Notes under the pieces: model-generated
Seen by the model: the letters and a program-made list of their open reading frames with translations, nothing else
What the model was told of the DNA's origin: nothing
The model's database searches: none
Source: Desulfobacteraceae bacterium 4572_130
GTDB taxonomy: Bacteria; Desulfobacterota; Desulfobacteria; Desulfobacterales; Desulfobacteraceae
Assembly: GCA_002084425.1 (NCBI GenBank)
Contig: NBLN01000001.1
Location: 1-64,000 of the forward strand
Direction of reading: 5' to 3'
DNA: 64,000 nucleotides
Program-made: the position numbers and the translations under genes
Shown here: positions 1-11,806 of the stretch, piece by piece
Layout of the letters: the number at the start of each line of letters is the position of its first letter
How positions within the stretch are numbered: position 1 is the first letter of the stretch

Positions 1-440
1 AAGTATAAGATGTAATTGTTTCATAATCTAAACTTGCACCTGCTTTTACCTTTATATTCCAAGTGCCGCTATCGTTTATTACCTCAAAATTTCCACTTCC
101 TGTTCCAGTCAAAGTTATTGCTGTGCTTAAAGCATCGCTGTCATTGGCTGAAATTATAAGTTCCCCAACTATAGTTCCTGTGGTTGCGTCTTCTGAAACA
201 GTATAGGGAGATGAGGGCTGTGGATCTGTAAGGCTTGGAGTCGTATCCATTACATTTGTAACATTAATAGTAACATCTACTTCATTACCAGTTCCTGCTA
301 TGCCATTACTTGCTGTTGCTGTTAAGCTATAAGTTTGAGTTGTTTCATAATCTAAACTTGCACCTGCTTTTACCTTTATATTCCAAGTACCGCTATCGTT
401 TATTACCTCAAAATTTTCATATCCTGTTCCACTTAAAGCT
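1..440 (-). repeat. Near-identical tandem cadherin repeats in the adhesin gene
   Basis: About 100 bases starting at 17 (TGTTTCATAATCTAAACTTG...) recur almost unchanged starting at 341, an offset of 324 bp or 108 codons, so reading frame is kept. Each copy encodes the cadherin core with NDSGTWNIKVKAG and LDYET. More copies probably follow beyond base 1. Confidence 0.8.
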
Positions 441-3400
441 ATTGTTGTGCCTGAAGTATCACTGTCATTGACAGAAATTGTAAGTGAACCAAGCACATCT
501 CCTTCAGCCGCGTCTTCTGCAACTGTAAACTCTGCTGGTGCGTCAAGTACTGGAGTTATATCTACTACATTTGTAATAGTAATTGAGAGTGCTTTATTAA
601 TAACATTAGCAGGAGAAGCTTCATCTGTAGCTATTAAGGTTACATCATAGGTAGTGATACCAGCTTCATAATCTACAGGGGCCATAGTGATAATACCGGT
701 TGATGGATCAACTAAAAATGGAGCTGTAGTTGGATTAATTGTATAAGTCCAAGCACCTGTTGGATTATCTGTACCAGAAAAGGAGGGACTTCCAAAATCG
801 TATGTTACATTCTCATTAATTGTAGTTGGTATTGTTACACCCATTGTACAATCAAATGGTACTGTTGTTATAGTTATAGATTCTACATCAAAATATTCAG
901 TATTAGTTTTATCAATAACTTTTAAAGTAATAGTATATTCAACACCTGCCTCATCTTCTGCACCTGATTGTAATGTAGCTGTATTATCATCTGTTGAGCT
1001 TAAGCTTAATGTAGCAGTTGAACCATCTGGTTTAATTAATATCCATTCATATTTAAGATCAGCAATAGTACCAGTATTATTATTATAATCCTCTGAGGTT
1101 AATCCATCAAAAGTAACAACACCGCCTTTTTCAAGTATTACTTTTTTTTCATCTCGTATATTAGCTTCCGGAAATTGTATATTAGCTTCCGGAAAAAAGC
1201 TTCCAGTTAAATCACCTTTAATTACATTTTTAATTATAGGATTATCTATAGAAATTTGATCATTATCAATTATTTTTATACCTTGCTCTTCAACATAACC
1301 TGAAACACCAGCACTAAAACTTATTTTATATTCTTCACTTAATTTACTATTAGAGTCTAAATCAGTACTGAACTCAGTAATTATGTCATCAAGAGTATCA
1401 ATGTTGCCTGTGGAATCATTTTCCTGATTTTGTGAAATACCAGCAAGCACTAAAGCATAAAGTTTTTTATCATCAAGAGGTTTACCTATAACAGTCGGAT
1501 CTGTAATATCGTCAGGTTGAACAGAAATAATATCAATAGGATTGGCATTATCAATAGTTTGCATTAATCCAAATTGTTCAGCAACTAACTCATTTTTATT
1601 ACTAATTTCAGTTGTAATATCAGCAGCAGCTTTATCCATTAACTGGGCTGCAATATGAGTTAAAGGAGTAATTGAAATTGTTGCTGTTAAAGTATCTATA
1701 TATGCTATGGCAGTCAAAGTAGTTAGAGTAGTATCAATTCCTGTTGCCTCATCTGTATAAGTTCCTTCGGAAGCTTCAAGTAAAATAGCCCCTGTATAAT
1801 CTGTATTAGTTATACTATATGAACCATTTGCTGATGTAGCATCATCACCAATCTGGTCGCCTTTTGTGCCATCAGGATTTATCTTATAGGCTTTTACAGT
1901 TGCTCCATTGACATATCCAGCCATAACTATACCAGAAATTATACCTGATACTGTAGAATTATTAGTTACGCTTTGAGTTTCATCTATTAAAGCAGCATCA
2001 TTTCCAGCATCATCCTGAATAGGACCAGTTACTGGTACAATATAAGTTAATGTAATTGTTTCGTCCTTAAAAATATTTTTGTCCAAGGTTAAGGTTACTT
2101 TGTTGTAAGCAATAGTTACAGTGCTAACACTTGCTGATAATGCACTGCCTGAAATTATAAAACCACTATTAGCTGGTATAGAACTGGTATCAAGATTTTC
2201 ATCATAGGTTAATTCAATAGTTGTTCCAGCAGCAGGTACTACTACAGTTTGTAAAACAGGAGCAATAGTGTCTTGCTCAGAGCTATTGGTTATACTTTGA
2301 GTTTCATCTATTAAGGCAGCATCATTCCCAGCACTATCCTGAATAGGGTTAGCACCTGCTGCATAAGTTAATGTAACTGTCTCATCACCATTAATAATAT
2401 GATCTAAACTTAAGGTTACTGTGGAACCATCAATATCTACACCAGTAACATTTATTAGAACACCAGAACTACCTAAAATTGAAAAACTATTATTAGATGG
2501 TAAAACGCTATCATCAAGAACCTCATCATAAGTTAAAACAATAGTTTCTCCATCAGGAGATACTACAATAGTTAGAAGAACAGGAGCTGTTAAATCACGC
2601 TCACAAGTTCCTGTTCCTGCAACCTTATTCCACTTTCCATCCAAATAAACACACAGAGCATTACTGGTGTTGACATAAATATCTCCCATTGATGGATTAT
2701 CTGGTGCATCTGACATAGGCTTAAGCTTCATTGCTTTTGAAATTTCTACTTTTTCAGATGTAATAGCTAAAGATGCTGAATCAGGCTCATTTAAGATTTT
2801 ATAATTATTCAAATAAATATCTTGAGTTGCTACATAACCTTTTAGTCTGTTATGTTCAGTAAGTCTAATGGGTAGTGGATTATCATCACTAATAGTAGTA
2901 AGCGTTATGTTATCAAGTGCTATATCTGAGGTATAAGTTTTACCGGTTATTCCCTTAAATCTTACTTTAGTGGTTTGATAGGAGGAAAGGTTAATATAAA
3001 CTTTTTCCCAGGGAGCAATATCCCTGTTTTGCTTTTGTCCTGTCTGATTCCATACGCTAATCCAGTGTCCATCAGTTTCATCAATACCATCGTAATATTC
3101 AAGATCAAGTGTTCCCATATTGCGCCCATACATGTGGTAATCAAATTCAACAGAATTAATAAAAATACCTTCTTCAAGATCAATTGTTTCAAGAAAAACA
3201 GTCTTATTATTAGAACCACTAGCTTCAAGATAGATATATTGATCACCTGTACTAGCTTGATTTGGACCTGTGTAATAGGAAGGAGTTCTGCCTTCTCTTA
3301 TCTCCCAGTCTTTGTCATACTGGTTCCCATAATTACCAAATACACTATCACCTGATACATTTGTCCAACCTGCCCAGTTTGCTTCTGTTGTTTCAAAATC

Positions 3401-3499
3401 GTCATTAATAGTCTCAACAGCATGTGTTGTTGATATGTTGGTAAAAAATACTAACAACATAAAAAAGAAAAATATGTATTTTATTGTTTTTTTATTCAT
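1..3499 (-). CDS. Secreted cadherin/SWM-repeat adhesin, C-terminus outside window
   Basis: The reading frame is open from an ATG at 3499 (preceded by GGAGG) to base 1, giving about 1,166 residues with the C-terminus missing. Translation shows a hydrophobic signal peptide ending near THA, then a MAM/concanavalin-like segment (about residues 25-215, with DFDYHMYG- and WEKVYINLSSY-like strands). Next come two SWM-type Ig-like repeats sharing the motif PIQDxAGNDAALIDETQS (about 2600-1950), a segment with a carboxypeptidase-regulatory-like fold, a PKD-like segment and then cadherin-type repeats carrying LDYET and NDSD calcium-site motifs (850-1). The family role is calcium-stabilised adhesion at the cell surface. 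The secretion route cannot be seen because the C-terminus is absent. The gene stands alone, divergent from panB. Confidence 0.85.
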   Translation of the reverse strand, partial: MNKKTIKYIFFFFMLLVFFTNISTTHAVETINDDFETTEANWAGWTNVSGDSVFGNYGNQYDKDWEIREGRTPSYYTGPNQASTGDQYIYLEASGSNNKTVFLETIDLEEGIFINSVEFDYHMYGRNMGTLDLEYYDGIDETDGHWISVWNQTGQKQNRDIAPWEKVYINLSSYQTTKVRFKGITGKTYTSDIALDNITLTTISDDNPLPIRLTEHNRLKGYVATQDIYLNNYKILNEPDSASLAITSEKVEISKAMKLKPMSDAPDNPSMGDIYVNTSNALCVYLDGKWNKVAGTGTCERDLTAPVLLTIVVSPDGETIVLTYDEVLDDSVLPSNNSFSILGSSGVLINVTGVDIDGSTVTLSLDHIINGDETVTLTYAAGANPIQDSAGNDAALIDETQSITNSSEQDTIAPVLQTVVVPAAGTTIELTYDENLDTSSIPANSGFIISGSALSASVSTVTIAYNKVTLTLDKNIFKDETITLTYIVPVTGPIQDDAGNDAALIDETQSVTNNSTVSGIISGIVMAGYVNGATVKAYKINPDGTKGDQIGDDATSANGSYSITNTDYTGAILLEASEGTYTDEATGIDTTLTTLTAIAYIDTLTATISITPLTHIAAQLMDKAAADITTEISNKNELVAEQFGLMQTIDNANPIDIISVQPDDITDPTVIGKPLDDKKLYALVLAGISQNQENDSTGNIDTLDDIITEFSTDLDSNSKLSEEYKISFSAGVSGYVEEQGIKIIDNDQISIDNPIIKNVIKGDLTGSFFPEANIQFPEANIRDEKKVILEKGGVVTFDGLTSEDYNNNTGTIADLKYEWILIKPDGSTATLSLSSTDDNTATLQSGAEDEAGVEYTITLKVIDKTNTEYFDVESITITTVPFDCTMGVTIPTTINENVTYDFGSPSFSGTDNPTGAWTYTINPTTAPFLVDPSTGIITMAPVDYEAGITTYDVTLIATDEASPANVINKALSITITNVVDITPVLDAPAEFTVAEDAAEGDVLGSLTISVNDSDTSGTTIALSGTGYENFEVINDSGTWNIKVKAGASLDYETTQTYSLTATASNGIAGTGNEVDVTINVTNVMDTTPSLTDPQPSSPYTVSEDATTGTIVGELIISANDSDALSTAITLTGTGSGNFEVINDSGTWNIKVKAGASLDYETITSYT
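1156..1195 (-). repeat. 21-bp in-frame tandem duplication
   Basis: GTATATTAGCTTCCGGAAA occurs at 1156-1174 and again at 1177-1195. The 21-bp offset preserves frame and encodes the doubled heptapeptide FPEANIQ/FPEANIR in the adhesin linker. Confidence 0.8.
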
Positions 3500-4070
3500 A
3501 TTTTTTTAACCTCCTAATGATAAAAATTTAAAAAAACCACTATATTATAAATATCTACAAATATACTGACAACGGTAACAATCAGTGATTTTAGATAACT
3601 AGTCAAATATTTGTTTGCATTATTACACAGTCTAAAAAGAATTATTAATTCTTTTATAAAAAAAAGATCTGATATAATTTAAATATCAGTCTATTTTTTA
3701 AAAAACTTGTATCTAAATAAAAAATTTGCATATATTATTTTTGAAATTTGTAATTATTCATCATAAAGCACATAAAAAAAATAATTTATGCAAGCTTTTC
3801 CCAAAAACTTCTAGCCCATAACCCAATTTACAATTTTAAATACTATATAGGGTATATATAAATTCTACACAACACTATATAATGTATCATATTTTACAAA
3901 TAGCATTGTAAGGCAAAATATATTATTGATGTTTATTGTATGCTTGACTTGGGAGTATCTTAAAATTTTGAAAAAAAAGATAGGATAAAGGATAAATAAT
4001 TGGAAATTAACCTTGAAAATTGTATGTAATAATTTATTAGAATACTATTTAACCAGGAAGGAGAGATAAT
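3500..4070. other. 571-bp gene-free divergent intergenic region
   Basis: No credible gene is present between the adhesin and panB. Two small inverted repeats are visible. AAGAAT-TATTA-ATTCTT lies near 3638-3655. CTGATAT-AATTTAA-ATATCAG lies at 3669-3689 and is followed by a T-rich run. The region must hold both divergent promoters. A TTGACT hexamer at 3944-3949 faces panB, but no good -10 follows it at the right distance. Confidence 0.5.
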
Positions 4071-4862
4071 ATGAGAACAAAAGTTACCACAACAACCCTT
4101 TTAAAAATGAAAAAAAAAGGAATAAAAATAACTGCTTTAACAGCATATGATTATCCATTTGCAAAGATAATTGATAAAGCAGGGGTAGATATGATTCTTG
4201 TTGGTGATTCTCTTGGAATGATTATTCAAGGGAAAAAAACTACTCTTCCTGTTACTATGGATGAAATTATATATCATACATCAATAGTTTCAAGGGCCTG
4301 TGAGTATTCTATGGTCATTGGAGATATGCCATTTATGTCTTATCATGGTTCAAAAGATCAAGCTGTTATTAATGCAGGACGTTTTCTTAAAGAAGCAAAT
4401 GCATCTGCTGTGAAATTAGAAGGTGGAGCTGATGTTTATGATATAATCAATAAAATTAGTAAAGCTGGTATTCCTGTTCAAGCTCATATTGGATTAACTC
4501 CACAATCTATACATCAAATGGGTGGTTTTAAAGTACAAAGAGATGAAGAAAGGTTAATTAATGATGCTTTAAATGTTGAAAAAGCAGGTGCTTTTTCTGT
4601 TGTTCTTGAAGGTATTCCTTCTTTAATTGCTTCAAAAATTACTAAAAAACTTTCCATTCCAACTATTGGTATTGGAGCAGGTGTTGATTGCGATGGCCAA
4701 ATTCTTGTACTTCATGACATGCTTGGCTTTAATAACAATAAAGTTCCTAAATTTGTTAAAAAATTTACAGATTTAAATAATATAATAAATCAAGGGCTTG
4801 AAAAATATATTAATGAAGTTAAAACTGAAATCTTTCCTTCAAAAGAATATGAATATAAATAA
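4071..4862 (+). CDS. panB: 3-methyl-2-oxobutanoate hydroxymethyltransferase
   Basis: PanB transfers a one-carbon unit from methylenetetrahydrofolate to 2-oxoisovalerate, giving ketopantoate, the first committed step toward pantothenate and CoA in the cytoplasm. The 263-residue length is typical. Family motifs run in order: [12 protein letters not shown] near the start, VGDSLGM (metal-binding Asp), [23 protein letters not shown] and [17 protein letters not shown]. The ATG has a strong GGAGAG ribosome site. It is followed by a DUF2520 dehydrogenase but separated from it by 150 bp holding a family B repeat, so operon membership is uncertain. panC and panD are not in the window, while coaX lies at 60.9 kb. 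Confidence 0.96.
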   Translation: MRTKVTTTTLLKMKKKGIKITALTAYDYPFAKIIDKAGVDMILVGDSLGMIIQGKKTTLPVTMDEIIYHTSIVSRACEYSMVIGDMPFMSYHGSKDQAVINAGRFLKEANASAVKLEGGADVYDIINKISKAGIPVQAHIGLTPQSIHQMGGFKVQRDEERLINDALNVEKAGAFSVVLEGIPSLIASKITKKLSIPTIGIGAGVDCDGQILVLHDMLGFNNNKVPKFVKKFTDLNNIINQGLEKYINEVKTEIFPSKEYEYK

Positions 4863-4880
4863 TGTTTCATAATCTAAGTA

Positions 4881-4997
4881 TGACGGCATTGTAAAAACTC
4901 TCCAATAATGAAGTCTATAGAATAAGGTTAAAATGTAAGATTTGGAGATTAATTTTTTATTATTTGTTCTATCAATAACTTTTTATGAATTAATCAA
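4881..4997 (-). repeat. Dispersed repeat family B copy
   Basis: Begins GACGGCATTGTAAAAACTCT and ends near CTTTTTATGAATTAATCAA. It is a diverged copy of the element whose other copies lie at 6492, 17537 and 19446. It fills most of the panB-DUF2520 gap. Confidence 0.55.
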
Positions 4998-5014
4998 ATT
5001 TTTAAAAATAATTT

Positions 5015-5890
5015 ATGAAACCTAAAATTTCAATTATTGGATGTGGAAAAGTTGGAACAGCTCTAGCTGTTTTTCTTTCAAAGGCTGGATATAAAATAGC
5101 AGGGTTATCTAGTAAAACAATTGATTCTGCTAGAAAAACAGCAAAAAATTCAGGTTCAGGGACAATCTTTAATAACCCTGAAGATGCTGCTAAAATGGGT
5201 GATATTATTTTTATAACAACGCCGGATAATATTATAGAAAAGATTTGTTCTAATATTACTAAAAAAAATATTCTTAAAAAGAAAACTATAATATTCCATT
5301 GTAGTGGAGCTCTTTCTTCAAAAATTCTTATCTCTGCCATTAAAAAGGATCTTTATACAGGATCAATTCATCCCTTACAAAGTTTTGCTCCATATAAAAA
5401 AAATCAAAAATCACCATTTAAAGGAATAAATATTTCTATTGAAGGGGGAAAAGAGGCAAGAGAAAAAGGAAAAGAGATTGTTAATAATTTAGAAGCGTTT
5501 TTTTTTACCATCCCAACTAAAGCTAAAATTTTATATCATACAGCAGCAGTTGTAGCCTCAAATTATCTTGTTACCCTTGAAAATTTTGCACTACATCTTC
5601 TTTATAAAGCAGGGCTTTCAGAAAACCGAGCATATGAGATACTAGAACCTCTTATTTATGGTACTTTAAATAATATAAAAAATAGAGGCATAAAAAATTC
5701 TCTAACAGGCCCCATAGCAAGGGAAGATATTCAAATAGTAAGTTCACATATAAAAGATATTAATAAATATTGTCCTGAATTCTCTCCACTTTATAAACTT
5801 CTAGGCAAACATACACTTGAAATAGCACAAGCTAAAAAAAAGATGGATAGCAAAAATATAGAACAATTTTTAAAAATGTTTCAATCCTAG
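5015..5890 (+). CDS. Rossmann-like/DUF2520 dehydrogenase
   Basis: This 291-residue protein has an N-terminal NAD(P)-binding Rossmann fold (IIGCGKVGTALAVFL, residues about 6-20; TTPDNII near 70) and a helical C-terminal DUF2520 domain (about 155-285, with NYLVTLENFA and TGPIARED motifs). The fold belongs to the 6-phosphogluconate dehydrogenase/ketopantoate reductase superfamily, but the family's substrate is not established. Its position directly after panB makes a reductase role in pantothenate synthesis a reasonable guess, with ketopantoate as candidate substrate; this is inference only. The start ATG at 5015 lacks an obvious Shine-Dalgarno sequence. Confidence 0.8.
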   Translation: MKPKISIIGCGKVGTALAVFLSKAGYKIAGLSSKTIDSARKTAKNSGSGTIFNNPEDAAKMGDIIFITTPDNIIEKICSNITKKNILKKKTIIFHCSGALSSKILISAIKKDLYTGSIHPLQSFAPYKKNQKSPFKGINISIEGGKEAREKGKEIVNNLEAFFFTIPTKAKILYHTAAVVASNYLVTLENFALHLLYKAGLSENRAYEILEPLIYGTLNNIKNRGIKNSLTGPIAREDIQIVSSHIKDINKYCPEFSPLYKLLGKHTLEIAQAKKKMDSKNIEQFLKMFQS

Positions 5891-6039
5891 CTTCTCTCTC
5901 CTATTTAGAAACAATGTATATAATTGGAGTTCTTCATAAAAAAAATAGGGATAAAGCAAAAAATTTCTAAAAAATTACCTATTGCAAACAAATTAGAATT
6001 TTGTAAAATCCTAGGGAATTTATTTATCTACACAATCTT

Positions 6040-6135
6040 AATAACTGCCATAAGGCAGAACAAGTTTTAACTCTTGATTTGCCTTACAACAAAACATGAA
6101 ATAATTTAAGTAGTTATAAATTCTTTTATATAAAA
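6040..6135 (+). repeat. Dispersed repeat family A copy
   Basis: Starts AATAACTGCCATAAGGCAGA and ends AGTTATAAATTCTTTTATA. It is a near-complete copy of the about 97-bp element, with the 5' CTGCC/GGCAG hairpin intact. Confidence 0.8.
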
Positions 6136-6491
6136 AAAAGAAGCATAATTTATTAGATGGGTTACTCTAATTTCATTTCTTTTATCCTTTCTTAAAAATC
6201 ATTTAATTTTATGTAATCTAATTTACTTTTTTATTGTGTTTTGCTCTTATTTTTTCAGTGATAATAATTATATTTCGATTGCTTTTTAACTAAGCTTTTG
6301 ATATTTTTCAGGGTGGGTCAAAGAATAACCATTGCATTTATACATCTCATAGAAAAAAATCTTTAGCTTGTTTTCAATGGTTCAAATTTCAAAATAAAAC
6401 TCTATTCTTTTAATTTTATTCAACTAATTAAATCTAACATAAGCGTATAAACAAAATTATCTATTCTTTAACAAATCCTTGATAAATATTT

Positions 6492-6554
6492 TTAATAAAC
6501 TCGTAAAAAGTGAAAATTTGAAATATAGGTAGGGAATTTTTACAATACCATCAA
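6492..6554 (+). repeat. Dispersed repeat family B copy
   Basis: Reads TTAATAAACTCGTAAAAAGT ... GGAATTTTTACAATACCATC. This is the shortest clear copy and shows both family ends. Confidence 0.65.
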
Positions 6555-6590
6555 ATTATTAATAAAAAAAAATAATATAGGTACTGGAAA

Positions 6591-7700
6591 ATGAAATTTT
6601 CAATAAACAGAAAAAAATTATATAAAGCTCTTTCACAAATTCAAGGCATTACTAATAATAAAACTAATCTTGCCATAACTTCTGATGTTCTTATAAGTTC
6701 TAAAAATTCTAAAATAACAGTTTTTGCAAATAATCTTGAAACTGTTTTTGAAGGAACCTATGACGCTGAAATTGAATCAGATGGGATAATATCTATTAAT
6801 TCAAAAAAATTATATGAAATATTAAAAGAATATCCTGATTTTAATATTCTTTTAAATGAAATAGAAGATAGATGGATAGAAATAGGAGAAGGGAATATTC
6901 AGTATCATATTGTTACCTCTAATTATAAAAATTTTCCTGAAAAACCTTTAATAGAAGATATTTCATTTGTTGAAATAAATTCAGAAGATTTTAAAAGAAT
7001 GGTTGAAGTATCATCTACAATAAGTTTTCTTATAGATGAAAAAAGAATATATGTTCTAGGAGTTTGTCTTGAAAAAATAAATAATGAAAATAAAATAAGA
7101 ATGGTATCTACTGATTCAAAAAAACTTACATGTTTTGATCTTGAATATAAAGACGATTTTATTATACCTGATAAAGGTATAATAATTCCTAAAAAAGGAA
7201 TTTCAGAGCTTAATAAATTTATTGAAAAAGATAAAAAAATAAAAATAGGAATAAAAAATAATTATTTTATAGTTAAAAAAAATAATGAGATTATTATGAT
7301 AAAACTTTTAGAGGGAGGGTATCCTGATTATAAAAAAATTATAAATACTGATACAATGATTCCTATTGAAATAAATAAAGCCATGTTTCTTATGGTTATG
7401 AAGAGAATGTCTATATTATGTTCTGAGCAATACAAAAATGCTATATTTAATTTTAAGGAAAACGGAATTGTTGTAACAATAACAAATCCTGAAATAGGTG
7501 AATCAAAGGAAGAAATATTAGTAGATTATTTAGATAAAAATATTAAAACTTCATTTAATACTAGGTATTTTATTGATATTTTAAATATTATTAATAGTGA
7601 AAATATTATTTTATATATAAAAAATAAAAAAAGTCCATGTGTTATTAAAGGAATTGATGATAACAAATTAATTTCTGTAATAATGCCCATTTCGATTTAA
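6591..7700 (+). CDS. dnaN: DNA polymerase III beta subunit (sliding clamp)
   Basis: DnaN forms the dimeric ring that tethers replicative polymerase to DNA. At 369 residues it is the normal length, and it shows the three-domain clamp pattern: MKFSINRKKLYKALSQIQG at the N-terminus, a middle domain from about 125, and the C-terminal PCVIKGIDDNKLISVIMPI, which matches the family ending (P-C/V-I ... Y/V-x-x-M-P). gyrB starts 9 bp after the stop, so the two are almost certainly cotranscribed. The usual neighbours dnaA and recF are absent: upstream is 700 bp of repeats. There is no clear Shine-Dalgarno before the ATG. Confidence 0.95.
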   Translation: MKFSINRKKLYKALSQIQGITNNKTNLAITSDVLISSKNSKITVFANNLETVFEGTYDAEIESDGIISINSKKLYEILKEYPDFNILLNEIEDRWIEIGEGNIQYHIVTSNYKNFPEKPLIEDISFVEINSEDFKRMVEVSSTISFLIDEKRIYVLGVCLEKINNENKIRMVSTDSKKLTCFDLEYKDDFIIPDKGIIIPKKGISELNKFIEKDKKIKIGIKNNYFIVKKNNEIIMIKLLEGGYPDYKKIINTDTMIPIEINKAMFLMVMKRMSILCSEQYKNAIFNFKENGIVVTITNPEIGESKEEILVDYLDKNIKTSFNTRYFIDILNIINSENIILYIKNKKSPCVIKGIDDNKLISVIMPISI

Positions 7701-10109
<2,409 letters not shown>

Positions 10110-10213
10110 TGATACCCTAGTAAAAATTTTCTACTTTATTCTAGTATGAAAGCTTTGCAATAAAAAGAACAAAGATCAGGATAGAAAATTATTTTTTATT
10201 CTAACTTTTAATT

Positions 10214-11270
10214 TCATTCTATAAACATAGCATCACCATAACTGAAAAATCTATATTCCTTTTTTACAGCTTCTTTATAGGCAGATAAAATATTTTGTCT
10301 TCCTGCAAATGCTGAGACAAGCATAAGAAGAGTGGATTTAGGAAGATGAAAATTTGTGATTATAGCATCAACACATTTAAATTTATAATCTGGATAAATA
10401 AAAAGATTGCACATTCCTTGTCTTTGTGTAACCCCGCCTGAATTATCAGCAACATATTCAATTGTACGCATACTTGTAGTGCCCACTGCTATTATTCTTC
10501 TGCCTTGTTTTTTTGCTTTATTTATTTTTTCGCTGGCAAAGGCAGAAATAGAAAAAAATTCAGAATGCATCCTATGTTTTCTAATATCATCAACTCTTAC
10601 AGGAACAAATGTTCCATATCCTACATGAAGAGTGATGCTTACAAATTCAATTCCATTTTTTTCAAGTTTTTCTATTAAGGGCTGTGTAAAATGAAGTCCA
10701 GCTGTTGGAGCTGCAATCGCACCTTTTTTAGATGCATATACAGTTTGATAATTTTCTTTATCATTATAGGTTCTGAAGTTATCTCTTTTAATATATGGGG
10801 GTAAAGGTATAGTGCCTATTTGGTTTATAATATCATTAAAATTACCTTTATGAAAAAATTTTATATTAAAAAATTGCTTATTTATATCCTCAACCCTTGC
10901 CTTTAAATTATTATTAAAAAAAAGTATTGCTCCTTTTTTCGGACTTTTTGATGCCTTAATAAGGCAATTACATTGAAAACAGCCTTTTTTTTCCAGATAT
11001 TCCAACCCCTTGAAATAATTAATAATAAGAACTTCAATTTTCCCGCCAGTTTCTTTTTTGCCTTTTAACCTGGCAGGAATTACTTTTGTATTATTTATTA
11101 TTACAACATCCCCTGATTTTAAAAACTTTTCAATATCACAAAATTGATGGTGGGAAATTTTACCGCTCTTTTTGTCCATTCTAAGAAGTTTAGAATCATC
11201 TCTTTTTTTTGCAGGCTTTTGTGCTATTTGATTTTCAGGCAGATGAAATTTATAATCTGATAGTAAATAC
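10214..11270 (-). CDS. queA: S-adenosylmethionine:tRNA ribosyltransferase-isomerase
   Basis: QueA transfers and isomerises the ribosyl group of SAM onto 7-aminomethyl-7-deazaguanine in tRNA, giving epoxyqueuosine. The protein is about 352 residues, the usual length, with the family motifs SDYKFHLPENQIAQKP, GDVVIINNTKVIPARL, APTAGLHFT, LHVGYGTF and a C-terminal FHLPKSTLLMLVSAFAG. The start is GTG, whose 5' base is at 11272. That GTG overlaps the TAG stop of the upstream DUF2065 gene (TAGTG), implying translational coupling. It is convergent with gyrB. Confidence 0.95.
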
Positions 11271-11271
11271 A

Positions 11272-11463
11272 CTAGGCTAAATTTTTTCCAATATATACAA
11301 TTACAAGTCCAATCAATATAAGAAGTCCACCAAATAACCGCATGGATTTTTCAGGAAGCTGTGTTACCATTAAAATTACCTGTTTCATTTTTTCTGGAAA
11401 TATAAAATATGGCAATCCTTCCACAATCATAACCATTCCAATTACACAAAGAAAAAAATTCAT
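11272..11463 (-). CDS. DUF2065 small membrane protein
   Basis: This 63-residue protein has two predicted membrane segments (FLCVIGMVMIVEGLPYFIFP and LFGGLLILIGLVIVYIG) and matches the YjeT/DUF2065 pattern, including EGLPYF and the MRLFGGLLI stretch. Its function is unknown. In other proteobacteria it is often found near purA/hflC or small housekeeping genes. Here it overlaps queA by one to three bases and is probably the first gene of a two-gene operon. A weak ribosome site precedes the ATG. Confidence 0.8.
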   Translation of the reverse strand: MNFFLCVIGMVMIVEGLPYFIFPEKMKQVILMVTQLPEKSMRLFGGLLILIGLVIVYIGKNLA

Positions 11464-11806
11464 ATGTTATTCCTATATTTTTAATTTTTATTATTTATAT
11501 TATTACAACTATAAAAAATTTAATCAATGCTTTGTACATCTAGAATTCTTACCTATTCATCTTTTTTTTAACAACTACTATGAAGCAGATTTGGTTTTTG
11601 GTTATTAGTTTACCCCACAACGAAAAATGAAAAAATATGAAATAATTATAAATTATTTCATATAAACATTAACTTGAATATAAAGAATAATAATATCGAC
11701 AAATCAAATGATTAAAGATATAAAATGTATCTGTAAAAATTGAAGGATAAAAATATTTTAGTTTATACATTCATAATATAAAATTTATAAAAGGAATATT
11801 TAATTT
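11464..11806. other. Intergenic region between DUF2065 gene and gatB
   Basis: Holds a family A repeat in its middle and otherwise AT-rich sequence that must contain two divergent promoters. No small gene or RNA was recognised. Confidence 0.5.
11570..11666 (+). repeat. Dispersed repeat family A copy
   Basis: Degenerate 5' half (AACAACTACTATGAAGCAGA) and well-kept 3' half. It contains a perfect 11-bp inverted repeat, ATGAAATAATT-ATA-AATTATTTCAT (11637-11661). It ends 140 bp before gatB. Confidence 0.7.

Larger units (their letters stand above)
5891..6590. other. 700-bp intergenic region before dnaN, largely repeats
   Basis: There is no credible gene. It contains a family A repeat (6040-6135), a family B repeat (6492-6554) and AT-rich sequence between them. 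Because dnaN-gyrB follow, it was searched for DnaA boxes. Only one near match (TTATCTACA at 6024-6032) was found, which is not enough to call an origin. Confidence 0.5.

Noticed and set aside
1-440. CRISPR or satellite array
   Set aside because: The repeats are long (324 bp), in frame and encode cadherin domains, so they are protein repeats.
2962-3355. Overlapping open frames on both strands at 2962-3355
   Set aside because: They lie inside the adhesin frame, have no ribosome site and show low-complexity Ile/Leu/Phe composition typical of shadow frames.
3497-4070. Small RNA between the adhesin and panB
   Set aside because: The CTGATAT/ATATCAG hairpin with T-rich tail is suggestive, but no promoter at a suitable distance or conserved structure supports it.
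5891-6590. Replication origin upstream of dnaN
   Set aside because: Only one imperfect DnaA box (TTATCTACA at 6024) was found; most of the region is explained by family A and B repeats, and dnaA is absent.
11637-11661. Covarying stem proving RNA selection in family A
   Set aside because: The perfect 11-bp stem uses a shifted alignment relative to the consensus stem, so it is not strict compensatory change.
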